Source: Megalobrama amblycephala (Eukaryota > Chordata > Actinopteri > Cypriniformes > Xenocyprididae). From it: DNA of 64,000 bases. Under the pieces are notes generated by a model that saw only the letters and a list, made by a program, of their open reading frames with translations, did no database searches and was not told the origin of the DNA. Positions 11,642 through 23,085 of this stretch are shown here, piece after piece. A program made the position numbers and the translations under genes. The first letter of the stretch is position 1. The number at the start of each line of letters is the position of its first letter. The stretch is from positions 1,390,171 to 1,454,170 of the forward strand of contig NC_063046.1 of NCBI RefSeq assembly GCF_018812025.1, read 5' to 3'.

Positions 11642-13523
11642 CCTCACTGCTTGTACTGTATGAATAAATGAATGCATAAAATAATAAAATCCTCCTTTGA
11701 GTCTCTCAGGCAGAGAAAAGCAATTTGCCTCTATTGGAACAATAATTATATAATGAAATTAAAATAGCTCAGTGAATCGTTCAATGTTTCACATTTTCCT
11801 GATTAAAACAACATGCGTTTTATTTCGTGTGATTCCCTGACAGAAGTAATGAGAGCGGCTGAGGAGGAGAGATCGCGTGCTTCATCTTCATTACGGCGCT
11901 CATAAATAAGTTCAGCCTCCATCTGCTGTCGGAGGAATCTTCATCTGCGAACGGAACGAACACTCCAACCTGCGGCAGAAACCATTAATAAAGCCTGCAA
12001 CTTCATAAAACAAACAATCAATTAGCTGAGCGCTCGCTCGTCTCGTATTCATGACGGCGTGTGAGGCGGTCGCAGGTTGGGAACCGCAGTGACGACGCTC
12101 CGTCAGGGAAATGTCAGCGGTCACATGCTGCTCTCCTCATGTGGAGGCCCTTCCTGAGCCGCTGCCATCAAACAGAAATGTTACATTTACATTTAATGGA
12201 GCATTAATGAGAGTTATCTTTAGCGTCAAGAGTTTGCACGTGTCCCGAGAATGAATGGACAGAACGACTGCATTCAGGACTGATTTCCTCAGGAAACAGC
12301 TGAAGCATCTTCAAGCCCGTCCTGACGTCACATCTGAACATCTGCTGTCTTTCAGCTGGCTTCTGAGATGATCTGAACATGCCGATAACCTGGAAGATTC
12401 TGGCAACTGGCTTTTCCTCAAAAGTGCTGACTTTCTTTCCAACTCCAAGAAGCACAAAGCAGCCGATCAGACTGAAAGCTGTTATATTACTGGCCACTTA
12501 TGTCTTATTGCCATGTATTTCAAAAAGCTTTTCATTGAGTTCAGAGGAAACTAAAACCGTCGAGAAGGAGCGCAGCGTAAACCCTGAAGCGTTTGAGTCT
12601 AATATCTCATCTAAGCGATTTCTCGCTGGTTATATTTTAACACTCTCGTTAGATCGGAGCTAATGAAGCTCCGCGTAATGTCCCGAGCGCAGCTCTGCGT
12701 CTGCAGCGACTCGCGGCGTCCGCCGTCAGAACACGCGCAGCAGGTGCGGCACAAAACATACAGTAATGAGAAATTAATGTTCTCCAGCAGAGACGCCACA
12801 GAATCTGCTCTACCCGCTAACTTAGCTGAAAGCAATTAGCACGCTAAATTCATGCTAAATTTGAAGGAAGATGCTTGAAGTTTTCAGGGAGCAATAAAGG
12901 AAGCATCCATCATGCACTGCAGAAAACAATCTACCGCGCACCCCGCGTAAGGCCGAGCCGGATCGTGCGGCTTGAATTTCATCAACACCAAACAGAGCAG
13001 GTTCTTGATGAGAATATTAATAAATCTGTGTGAATGAGAAGCAATGGAGTGAAGATCGGTCCGTCGGTTTGAAATGGTTTATGGAGGCGAGCGGTTCTCC
13101 GTTCGGATTCAATCGTTCCCCTGAGGTCTACGGCGAGCGCTCATCATTTCAGTTCCGGGGAAACGGCGGCGCGGTGCAGTCCCGCGAGTGTCATCATCTG
13201 GATAATGCATGAAGACATCTTCATCTGGAGGCGGGGTTTAAGCCTGTCAATCAAAGTGAAGGCCAAGGATTTAATAAAAGATCCATCTCGCCCTGGCTAG
13301 AGATCAATTAAACGTGACGACCTCGGAGAATACGTGTCAGAAACGGCTTCATGACTGCAAACATCACTTTGTTTAACATGAAAGTACAACAGCACATCAT
13401 TTGCCCTCAGTGAAGCTGTAACGAGACAACTGAAGATCACGGACGTCTGTGTAATACTCTTCTTCAGAGGAAGTCTGGGGGATTTTCACCATGAGTCACA
13501 TGATAATAATGAATAATTCCATT
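11642..13523. other. Unique sequence, no gene seen; possible regulatory blocks
   Basis: Nearly 1.9 kb without clear repeats. The block at about 12940-13320 contains homeodomain-like ATTA cores and a TGTCAATCAAAG motif at about 13245 resembling Pbx/Meis sites. It might be conserved noncoding DNA, but this cannot be judged from one sequence. Confidence 0.3.
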
Positions 13524-13562
13524 CAGTTTATTTGTACAGCACTTTTCACAATACATAGTTTC
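13524..13562 (-). mobile_element. LINE 3' tail remnant, minus orientation
   Basis: The phrase TTTATTTGTACAGCACTTT followed by CACAATACAT matches the reverse complement of the CTTTA-type tails of L2-like fish LINEs. The tails at 56160 and 17790 in this window are of that type. It is cut by the hAT-like element starting at 13563. Confidence 0.45.
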
Positions 13563-15216
13563 CAGAGGCGTAAAGAGTACCTGAAAACCATACTTAAGAT
13601 CCCTTACAGCAAACACGACTCCATTACAAGTTACAAGCCAGTCCAATACGACTCGAGTAAAAGTCTCTGAGCATCTGATTTTAAGAGTACTGAAGGATTT
13701 TACTGGAACTGAACGTATGCTCAGAGATTTACTAGCAACTGAGAGACACGCCAGTGAAAAACAAGAAACGGCCGAATTGTGAGGAAAGCAATCTCATGTT
13801 TATTTTCTAAAGTCGAAATACAATTGAACACCTTAAAATTGCAATTGACCATATGCACGCTTACGTCCTGGTTCTGGTGAAGCCAGCTCGGGCATTTCCA
13901 GTGAACTGATCATTCTGTACTCGCTGTACATCGACACAAAACCACCAATGGTTGACTAAACCAGTTTCATTGATTACGATAAAGATGAAGCGAATGGGGA
14001 CGTTAGAATAAGAAATGCCGTGTCTAATTAGACGTGCACATGCAACATTTTTCCAGCACTTCAAAAGTTATTTTTAATGTGATGACCACAAACATTATGT
14101 GTTCATCCTTCTGAGATTGTCTGAGAAAAAAAAAAAACATTAATTACCACTATAACCATCATTTATTAGCTCATATTAGTCATTTCTGGTAATATTTTTT
14201 CACTTTTGAATAAATATTAAACATTGTAAAATCACTAGGTTTAAAAATACACTTTGTCAAGGTGAAGTATGAAGTACTCACAAAATCTCCTGAAAAACAA
14301 TAACTTTTCTTGTGAATGAACGACACAGAAGTGAGTAAAAAAAAACCTCACATTTCATTCAATGAATCTAACTAAAGTGCATAATAAATCTTTAATTTAC
14401 AGTGTGTTGATGCTGTTTTTCACACAAAAGTGTGAAAACTGCTGGTCGAATTGAATTTAGCCGAGGAGGAACTCTGAGGTACGTGTCTTTATTTAAGTTT
14501 GAACAACTAAATGAATGCTATGCCTTACTATTTAAATGACTATTGATGTTCAACACAAAAACAAGTGACGTTTCACTGGAAGTTTTCCAGCTGGCTTATA
14601 TTATTGCAGAAGTTGTAAAGAACGCTCTGTGAATATGATCCATTGACACAAAAGCCTCTTAAATGTCTACAGACACTCAAGTCTCAGTTAAACTCAAGTG
14701 CTGAAAAAGGTTATAAGTAATCCAATATTTTAACCAAGGTCTCTTCAATATTACAGGTGAATAAAATAATGTTGAGTAAACTTAAACAGTCGAAGCCTGC
14801 TTGCACTGGTTTCAGCTTCATCATATCCTCATCTAATATATGAAACACGTGATACAGAAACTACCTGCTGACGCACTCGCATTCATCTAAAGTAACCTCG
14901 TTGACCAGTTTGGGTGAGTACAAGCAAAACACAAGAAATACTATCTTCGATGCCCTGTAGATGGCGATATAACTTATTCTGTAATGGAAATAAACTGCTG
15001 CAGAATAAGTTAGGTGCCTTGAAAAACGTGAAGCGTAACTGCAATACTCATTACAAGTGTACTGGAGTAAAGAGTACATATACTTACTCAAACATGTAGT
15101 CAAGTAGAGAGAAAAAGTTACAAATATCTTTGATACTCAGTCAAAGTAGAAAGTAGCTAAAAAAGACACTTAACTACAGTAACTAGTTACATTTACTCCA
15201 GTACTTTACACCACTG
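13563..15216. mobile_element. hAT-like non-autonomous transposon with 8-bp target duplication
   Basis: The left end reads CAGAGGCGTAAAGAGTACCT. The complement of the right end reads CAGTGGTGTAAAGTACTGGA. The flanking octamers ATAGTTTC (13555-13562) and AGAGTTTC (15217-15224) agree at 7 of 8 positions, as expected for hAT insertion. The 1.65-kb interior has only short frames, so it is non-autonomous. It inserted into or next to a LINE tail. Confidence 0.75.
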
Positions 15217-15224
15217 AGAGTTTC

Positions 15225-16261
15225 AGTGTTACGGTCAGGAAGTGTGTGATCAGAGACGAGAGTGTCAAAGCAACGTCCGTATGACATGTGATTATAATGT
15301 AATACAGGTTAATTAACATCATGTGTTCAGACATAATGAATGTGTTAGGCAGTGATTACTACTCGTAATGATTAAAATATATGGATTATATCACGATATT
15401 AGGATAATACTGTATGTCGATCGAAAGTAGGCATCATCTAAATTAATAATTATAACAATTAATAACAACAGAAAATTATTATAATTATTGTTATAATTAA
15501 ATACAGATGATGACAACTTTGGATTAATAATAATAATACTGATGATGATAATAATATTAACAGTGAAAGAAAAATGGCTATAAAAGAACCATAATCCACT
15601 GCAGGAGAGAGAGAGGGAGAGAGAGAGAGAGGGAGAGAGGGAGATTGCTGGGATGGGAAAAGAAAAAAGTTGATCAGAAGAAAATTAAACTGCACTGAAC
15701 CTTGTAAACAAATATTTCAACAATGTTTAACCGACTTTACAAGCCGACAGGGTCAGTGTGCTGTGAAATAGTGCTGCGGCATCGCCCGGAGACTTATTTT
15801 ACGAGCTGTAGACTTCAAAAAAGAAAAAAGAAAAAAAAAGGAAAGAGAAAGAGAAACGGCATCCACTGTGACGTTCCTCTGCAGAAACACGCGGCACAGC
15901 GTTAACCAGTCCCCTAACCCATCCTTTACTGCCAACATTAATAACAAACTGCAGTTTCACCTTGAGCTGTCGGCCGAACGAGACTGACACGCCGCAGAAC
16001 ACTGAAGACACGCTCCCATTGGTTAGAGTGACCGTCAATCACAGAGCAGGCGTCGTCATGGCAACAGGCTCTCATGCTGCTGAGGCCCAATGCACACGCT
16101 TTCATCCAACATCACAAGAGTTTGAAACTCACAGTCCCACAATGCCACACAATAAAACTAAAGGTTTACAGTATGAAATACGTCTGACATCTGGAGCTTC
16201 ACGTCTCAGATCCACAGCTGGAAGTGTAACTGCGTTTGTGTTTAAATGTGTGACGGTTTCC
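15225..16261. other. No gene seen; purine tracts
   Basis: AT-rich to 15600, a (GA)n tract at 15604-15644, and an A/G-only run at about 15817-15857. The 121-codon frame at 15962-16327 overlaps the repeat that begins at 16262 and has no recognisable domain. Confidence 0.55.
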
Positions 16262-16520
16262 GCAAACTGTTATAAATGTCATGAATGTTTCTTGAGCAGC
16301 AAATCAGCATATCAGAATGATTTCTGAAGGATCATGTGACACTGAAGACTGGAGTAATGATGCTGAAAATTCAGCTTTGATCACAGGAATAAATTACACT
16401 TTACTATATATTCACATAGAAAACAGCTGATTTACACTGGAATAATATTTCACTGTTTTACTGTATTTTTGATCAAAATAAATGAGCAGAAGAGACATTA
16501 AAATATCTGACTGACCCCTT
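16262..16520 (+). repeat. Interspersed fish repeat, copy 1
   Basis: Contains TTTCTTGAGCAGCAAATCAG, then GGATCATGTGACACTGAAGA, and ends in TACTGTATTTTTGATCAAA plus GAGCAGAAGAGAC. The last block recurs at 25473-25514 in the same orientation, showing an interspersed family. It resembles a very common cyprinid repeat; its class is not decided here. Confidence 0.65.
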
Positions 16521-16600
16521 GAACATCAGTATGTGTCATGAACATGAGCTCGTCTCTGCATGATCCTACTGAATCAACATGACTGTGTGAAGTACATAAA

Positions 16601-16602
<2 letters not shown>

Positions 16603-16653
<51 letters not shown>
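16603..16653. repeat. (GT)n microsatellite
   Basis: About 25 GT units. Open frames running out of it (16560-16922) are artefacts for at least their first third. Confidence 0.95.
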
Positions 16654-16656
<3 letters not shown>

Positions 16657-17561
16657 GTCATCAGATCATGTGCGAGTCCAAGTCAAACCATCTGCTCTGC
16701 TTTGACTCCCGCTGCTCTCGGATCACCTGCGCAGATCAGAGCGAAGCTCTCTGTGTGTGTGAATGCACTGCCGTTGAGCGGATCCGGCCCGCGAGCGTGA
16801 GAAGACACCAGCCGCGCCGCGCCGCCCACCTGCACCCGCCCACCGCTCGCTCCCTGCCCTCCGACACACACACGGCCTGGCAGAGCATCACACGCCGCGC
16901 TACACTTACACACACTCTATAAACACACACTTACTCTATACACACACACACACACACTCTGTGTGCGCCAGAGGCGACGGCGTTCCTGCAGGAAATGGGA
17001 TTATCCATTGCTCCGGAGGGATTCATCTCCACATGGCACCTTTGTCTCACAGAAAAACCTGTTTACATGCATCTCTGCTGCAGAAATGAGGGAAAGCAGC
17101 CACAGAAGACGCCTTTGAAGCAGTTCTGGCAGAGACAGTCTCTCTGAATCAGCCGCTAAAATGTTAAACACAACACACACGTATTACTATCCAAGTGGGA
17201 ACGTTTGGTCCCCATTGGGAATCAAAAATGAATTCAAATTCAGGAATCCACTTATCAGTTCATGTGTGCACATTTTAGTGGTTTTAAACCATTCGAGCAC
17301 AAGACGACACGAGCCGCCTCTCATACAGTGCACGAATACTCAATTCTCCTTCACATCTTCTTGCGCTTGAACGGACAAATACACACAAAATTCTGTTAAA
17401 ATATCCTCGTAAATAAACCCGTTTAGAGGTCATCAGAATCGTGTGGAAAGACAGCACTTCCCGTTATAGAAAGACTCTAAACGCAGCCCGGGCCGAGCAT
17501 CTCCGCAAACTCAAATCAATCCAAGGTTCTTGTTTGGTACAGTGATTACAGTACAGTACAG
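16654..17561. other. No gene seen
   Basis: GC-rich at 16660-16880, with a short (CA)n at 16941-16957, then unique sequence. The cysteine-containing frame after the (GT)n tract has no convincing splice context beyond a chance TGTGCAG. Confidence 0.5.
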
Positions 17562-17852
17562 CCTCTTCTCAATATTATCAACTCGTCTTTATCTCTAGGT
17601 CACGTCCCACGACCGTTCAAGCTAGCAGTTATTAAGCCTCTCATTAAGAAACCACAATTAGATCCAGATGTTTTGGCAAATTACAGACCCATTTCAAATC
17701 TTCCATTTATGTCTAAAATACTACATTTCTGAAATGACCTCATTTGGACACTGTGATAACAGATCACTCTAAATTGTAATGTTGACATGCATTTTCTGTA
17801 AAGCTGCTTTGAAACGATTTGAAACTATACAAATAAATGTGAATTGAGTTGA
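17562..17852 (+). pseudogene. L2-like LINE relic: short reverse-transcriptase segment joined to the 3' tail
   Basis: From 17562 an open frame of about 57 codons includes LAVIKPLIKKPQLDP then ANYRPISNLPFMSKIL. This is the conserved N-terminal part of non-LTR reverse transcriptase (blocks around NYRPIS), known from L2/CR1-type elements. It stops at once (HF*), and the sequence passes directly into the LINE 3' end: TGTAAAGCTGCTTTGAAACG at about 17799, then AAATAAATGTGAATTGA. The catalytic YADD region and C-terminal domain are missing, so this is a 5'-truncated, internally deleted, dead copy. A second tail-like piece (AAAAAGCGCTATATAACAAA) follows at about 17900-17930. Confidence 0.8.
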
Positions 17853-17935
17853 ACAGTAGGTCATGTCAAACAGTCGGACGTCACACAGTCTGCATTGTAA
17901 AAAGCGCTATATAACAAAGGTGACTTGACTAGACG

Positions 17936-18782
17936 TGTATCAGTCTATTGGATCAGTGCGTTCACTCTTAAAGTGACAGTAGCCTAATAAACCTGCTGAG
18001 GTGTGTGTCATTACTGCTAATCAAACAACTGAAGAAAAAGAAAATCACTCACTGATCTTCACTGAATAAGGAGTAATCTATACTTATCTATAAAAAAGAA
18101 ACCTCTGAGGTGTTATTTTACATTTGATTACAATTTCTTATCACATTAGTGACAGTATACTTTTATTTAATAATGTTTGGCAGTTATGAGTGTAGTTTAT
18201 TAGTTAGTTCTTCAAAAAAAACTTCTGTTACAAAAAAAACCCACTGTGTTTTTCTTCATTTATGAGTTTTAACTGGACATCTGCTAATCGATGTAAACGT
18301 CAGTACGAGAGGAAGCACAGATGTCTGGAGACGCGAGCGGGTCGACGGGATCAGAAGACGAGGTGAAGGAGAACATCAGAGCGAACAACCGCCGCCTCTG
18401 CCGTGAAACGCCAGACCGATGAATTATTGAGCGCTGCTGGACAGGAAAAGGAAAGACTGAAATGATTTGTCTTTGAGAAACACCAACAGCCGGAGCGCTG
18501 AACACCACACACACTCATCTCCGGCAACGGGCGGACAAATACACATATCAAACAAAACACGTGTAGTGAAGAGAGCCAGCCTGAGGGAAACACCGCGGTA
18601 AATGAGGCACAGCGCAGTAAACGCAGCTGCTAAACAGAAGCGCTGGATTCAATGCGAGATTCTCTGAAGAGTGTGATAATACTCCACAGACACCAGATCC
18701 AGCTTCTGAACTTGAGCTGAATAATGACTCTATTGTCTCCTGCAGAGCAGATTACAGCAGAATCTGAATTCGTCTCATAATT
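17936..18782. other. No gene seen
   Basis: AT-rich then mixed unique sequence. Short frames only. Confidence 0.55.
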
Positions 18783-18870
18783 GAAGTCCAGTCAGCTTTA
18801 TTTCTACAGCGCTTTATACAATGCAGAAGTTTCAAAGCAGCTTCAGAGTAATAAACAGGAAAATAACAGA
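18783..18870 (-). mobile_element. LINE 3' tail remnant, minus orientation
   Basis: TTTATTTCTACAGCGCTTTA followed by TACAATGCAG and TTTCAAAGCAGCTTCAGAG is the reverse complement of the L2-like tail seen at 17799 and 56160. Only the tail is present, as is common for 5'-truncated LINE insertions. Confidence 0.6.
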
Positions 18871-19487
18871 TCAATGACGGAAACTAGGGAAACGTGTCTT
18901 TGACGAGAGGAACCGGTCTGACTCGGTTTCACGGTCTGAATCTCTTGATGGTGACGACTAGGGAATATTAGGGAGTTCATAAGCAGCGTGTGGGATCTTC
19001 TCGCTCCTCTCACGCTCCTGGTGTCATTGTCAGGGCAGGACGGTTTGACCGCAAGGTCAGTGAGCTGCTAAATCCAATTAAATCCAATTACCCAGCAGCC
19101 CCTGCACTGGAGAGCGAGCGGCGGGCCGGGCGTGTGCGGGATCCCAGCGGGACCGAACCCATCGGAGGTCTGCTCGGTCAGAAGAGGCTCGGGACTAGAG
19201 ACGGACACCCCGGAAATCAAGATCTGCTCCGAACGAATGAAGGACACTCACAAAACCAACACAATCGACACCAGACCGCAAACAAAGTCTGATCCTGGAC
19301 TCTCAGTGTCCTGTCCGGTGGGTTTGTGGACAGACTATTACTTCACACTATGAGGCATTTCATTTCAACGATACAGTTAGTATTTTTTTGTTATTTGTTA
19401 TTAAAAGTAAGAACTAAGACACGAATAACAAACAATGCCTCAAATACAGTATAAGGAAGCTGACACACAATAAGTCTTTACATTAAT
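18871..19487. other. No gene seen
   Basis: Unique sequence; a frame at 18990-19292 is without recognisable features. Confidence 0.5.
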
Positions 19488-19673
19488 TTAAAGGGGTGTT
19501 TGATTATGATTTCACTTTTTTAACTTTAGTTAGTGTGTAATGTTTCCGTTTGATCATAAACAACATCTGCAAAGTTACGACGCTCAAAGTTCAATGCGAA
19601 GGAGATATTTTCTTTCACGGAAATCGCTTTTTAAGGACTACAACAAACGGCTGGCATTACAGGTCCCCTTCAA
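19488..19673. mobile_element. Short MITE, deletion derivative of a TTAA family
   Basis: It begins TTAAAGGGGTGTTTGA. Read from the right on the complement it begins TTGAAGGGGACCTGTAATGC, so both ends resemble TTAA-type termini. Its interior (ACATCTGCAAAGTTACGACG and neighbours) matches the complement of about 6480-6600, inside the element at 5545-6694. Hence it is a short internally deleted relative. Confidence 0.6.
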
Positions 19674-21594
19674 GACATACCCGACTGTGTTTATGTGAAT
19701 GGTAATTTTGACACAACTGTGTGTGTATTTGACCATTGAAGAGCAATAACCCGTGAAAGAAAGCTGAGGAGCGCCTGTCAGCACGAGCACCGCATTGATA
19801 TCTTTTTTCTTTTCTTTTTTTTCAGTTTATTGTGCTTTACACCTCTTTATTTTCTTATTCATGCATGTTTTTTTTGTTTTTTTATCAATCTAACATGTCA
19901 AAAATGATCTGTAGATAATAAGCTCCCATACTATAATAGGATTACAGAATCTAAAGTATAAATCTGTTTATTTTACAGATTTATTTTTATTAAGTTCAAA
20001 GATTTTTTGGTCATATTCATTTTAAAAGTATTTCTCATTTAGTAAATATTATATAAAATAAAGATACATTTCATTTTAGCAATTGTTATGCGTGTCTTTT
20101 AACTACTTTTAAATGAAATAGTGTGATGTCATATATATCAGCATCAGCAATCAAAACATCAATATCGGTCGATCACTACTTTGAACTCTTTTTAACTTCA
20201 AGCACGTCCCTTTTTATTCTTTTATTCATGCATGTTTCTTCATTGCTCTAATGTGTCAAAAACGTTTTGGTCCTGTTGTTTTATGCTGTTTTAAGCAGGC
20301 TACGCAAAACACTTTTTGGTGAATATAGGCTAAACCAGCCTGCAATGACAACGACAATTAGAAGGAAATAAAAACATATTTGGGTGCTGTAATATTATAA
20401 TAAAATATCATTAATCACATATTAATATAACCCATCTTATTTAAATCATTAAAATACCCTAAATAGACCATAAAGAGCAATAATAATTCCCCGCACTGGA
20501 TGTATGATGCAACAACAAATTCACCTAATTCATTTGTTTAGTGATATGATATTATAATTTGAATAAGTGAATAACACCAATAAACTTGGGGTAATCATAA
20601 AAATTGTTTTATTCATTACATCATAGATGGATAAATATTAAACAATAGATATATCATTTTTATTTTTTTCAGGAAACGGGCAGACTTGAATAAATAGCAA
20701 CACAGTAGCAAACAATACACGCTAAAAACTGCAAAACAAAAATGAACAGTAAGTCCAAAGTTTGGACGTTTATGAGCAGACTAAAACATCTTCATGTAAG
20801 CGTGTGTGAGCGTTTACAGTAAGCCTACATGTTGCTCAAACACAGCGTGAAATAAAGGAATTATATAGGGCTGAATCGGACCTGCTGGCGGCTTTAGGTA
20901 TAAATCTGGTTTTATCTAAACAATTTTTAACAGCAGGAGATTGTAAATAATGCAATTTTAGTAAAAGTCATTGACTGGGAGACTTGGATGTTTTATTGAG
21001 AATATGTTATGTCCATTTTAAAAACAGTCCTGGGTAGTTTTACCCCGTTCTAGTGTTAAAACACCGCTGGCTAAAAACAGTGTGTGAATCTACAGCAGCT
21101 GAACAACCAAATCACATCCGTCCAGCTCAAGCTGGTCACATGACTCAGGCTCGCTTCAGCACACGTCACGCGCCGCCTCGACCTCCACCTGAGAGCGACG
21201 TCACGGGACGGGACAGGTCTCTACGCTCTTCAGAATAAAGCTTCTTTATTGATGTTCCCTGAAGAACCTTCAACATCCACTGCACCAAAGCTTCTTCACA
21301 CTGGAGAAGGGTTCTCTAGATTATTAAAATATTATTTATATTAAGAAAAAATGACTGAAAGGTTCTTTGGGGAGCCAGAAATAGTTCTTCACAGTTGGAG
21401 CCTTTATGTTTGAGAGCAGCACATAATGAAGACACGCGTGAGCTCAGAACACACACCAGCCTGCGTTCATCTGAGAGTGTGTGTGTTTCTGCTCTACACG
21501 AGGGTTTCGCTCACGTTCTAAATCTCATCATTTTCTCTTCATTTTAATATTCAGTGTGTCTCAAATTGGCAGCATCTGTCATGCCTGCAGAGAA

Positions 21595-21598
<4 letters not shown>
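19674..21598. other. AT-rich sequence, no gene seen
   Basis: Strongly AT-rich (19800-20700) with scattered repeat-like phrases such as ATATCGGTCGATCACTAC near 20161. No frame of interest. Confidence 0.5.
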
Positions 21599-21631
<33 letters not shown>

Positions 21632-21780
21632 GTTTGTACATGCATGCATGTGATTTCGTATGCTTCCATCTATGCGACAGCGCAAGAATGTTTCTCTGGC
21701 CAGAATGTGTGTGTGATTGTGTGTGTGTTTGTGTGTGTGTGATTGTGTGTGTGTTTGTGTGTGTGTGATTGTGTGTGTGT

Positions 21781-21822
<42 letters not shown>
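21599..21822. repeat. (GT)n tracts, compound
   Basis: A simple (GT)n at 21599-21628. After a 75-bp interval comes a compound tract (21705-21822) with GATTGTGTGTGTGT and TTTGTGTG steps. All open frames here (Cys/Val or His/Thr repeats) are artefacts. Confidence 0.95.
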
Positions 21823-22002
21823 TCGTCTCTTATCGCTCTCTGCCAGACCCGCTCAGCACACAAACACTCGTCTGCCCGCAGGCCGTCCATCACACACACG
21901 CCTGGCGAAATGTCAGCGAGAGAGAGAGAGAACGAGCCCTTATCACACCGTCACTCACCTGCACCAAACACAAAGCATGCTGGGAAACTGAACTCCTTCC
22001 TG

Positions 22003-22038
22003 TCTCTCTCTCTTCATCTCTCTCTCTCTCTCTCTCTA
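22003..22038. repeat. (CT)n microsatellite
   Basis: Interrupted TCTCTC run. Confidence 0.9.
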
Positions 22039-22185
22039 TATATCTGTCTATTCTTCTTCTGCTGGAGTGTAAAGCTGCTTTTATCCTGAGAGATACGTGA
22101 CCATCCTCATTAATGACAGCCACAGTGATGACAGTAATGCATTCTGGGAAATCCATCTCTGATCAACTTTGCTCTTCTAGTTAAA

Positions 22186-22186
<1 letters not shown>

Positions 22187-22236
<50 letters not shown>

Positions 22237-22260
22237 CATCCATCCATCCATCCATCCATC
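22187..22260. repeat. (TCTA)n/(TCCA)n microsatellite
   Basis: TCTA repeats passing into TCCA repeats. Confidence 0.95.
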
Positions 22261-22543
22261 AGTCCGTCTGTCGTCAGAGGCTCTCGAGAGGCAGATGTTC
22301 AGAGGTTGGCGAGAGCAGCGTCGTGTTTCTACTGATCGAGTGAATGACGCTCATGAAAGGTTTGAAGAGCTCCGTTTCCTTCCTCTCGTCCTGCAGATGG
22401 GCTGAACATCAGCGCTGAGACTCATGACCACAGAGAGACGCACAAACTAAAGACAAAGACGACTTGATGAAAGACAGACAGAAGCAGATGATGATAGTGA
22501 TGATCAGCATGACGTACAAAGATCTCAAGTGTTTCCTCTTCCA

Positions 22544-22581
<38 letters not shown>

Positions 22582-22584
22582 ACA
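22544..22584. repeat. (CT)n(CA)n microsatellite
   Basis: CTCTCT followed by about 13 CA units. Confidence 0.95.
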
Positions 22585-22605
22585 GCATGCTATTCGTCTA
22601 TCTAT

Positions 22606-23085
22606 TAGGGGTGTAATGGTACATGTATTCGTCCCAAACCGTCACGGTTCAGAGCATACGGTCAGATGATGAATACAGTCGCAGGTGATCCACACTCCAA
22701 TCCTGAAGGGGGCGCTCACAGTAATGCGACGCTGTTTGCTGTCCACCACAACAGAAAAAAGAGCAGAAGAAGAAGAGATGATCTATGCACCAACCCAAAA
22801 CAAGAGTTCAGATCGCACGCAAGAGTTTGCTAGCAGACTATACGCTGAGTTTCCATTCATTTTTGTGACGCGCTTCACAAACTTCACGGAAAGGAATCCC
22901 GGAACGGCGGCAGTGGCATTGTGTTTGTTTTCTTTATTCTCCAAAAGCACAATACTTGGTTTCTGATTGTGAGTGTACACGCAAATAAAAATATTAGAGT
23001 TTTACAGTTTTGAATGATGTCTTACTCTTATCTGTATGACCATAAATGACGGAGTATTTTAAGTTGTTTCTGCTGTTGTAACAAG
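22606..23085 (+). mobile_element. Truncated hAT-like terminus plus fragment related to the TTAA elements
   Basis: At 22606 TAGGGGTGTAATGGTACATG followed by a CCGTCACGGTTC phrase looks like the terminus of a common fish hAT family. No matching inverted end is seen downstream. From about 22918, TTTTCTTTATTCTCCAAAAG, GAGTGTACACGCAAATAAA and GACGGAGTATTTTAAGT match the 29130-29275 part of the TTAA element in the same orientation. It is therefore a third, partial relative of that family. Confidence 0.5.

Noticed and set aside
16660..16922. Cysteine-containing frame after the (GT)n tract with a TGTGCAG acceptor-like start
   Set aside because: The pyrimidine tract is absent (GT repeat only), no donor is convincing and no domain is recognised.
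18057..18091. Possible 35-nt minus-strand exon with acceptor TTTCTTTTTTATAG and donor GATCA|GTGAGT
   Set aside because: Length is not a multiple of three, its only open frame is not in phase with the other candidates, and such patterns are expected by chance in a window this long.
21579..22100. Cys/Val and His/Thr frames of up to 106 codons
   Set aside because: They read through (GT)n and (CT)n microsatellites.
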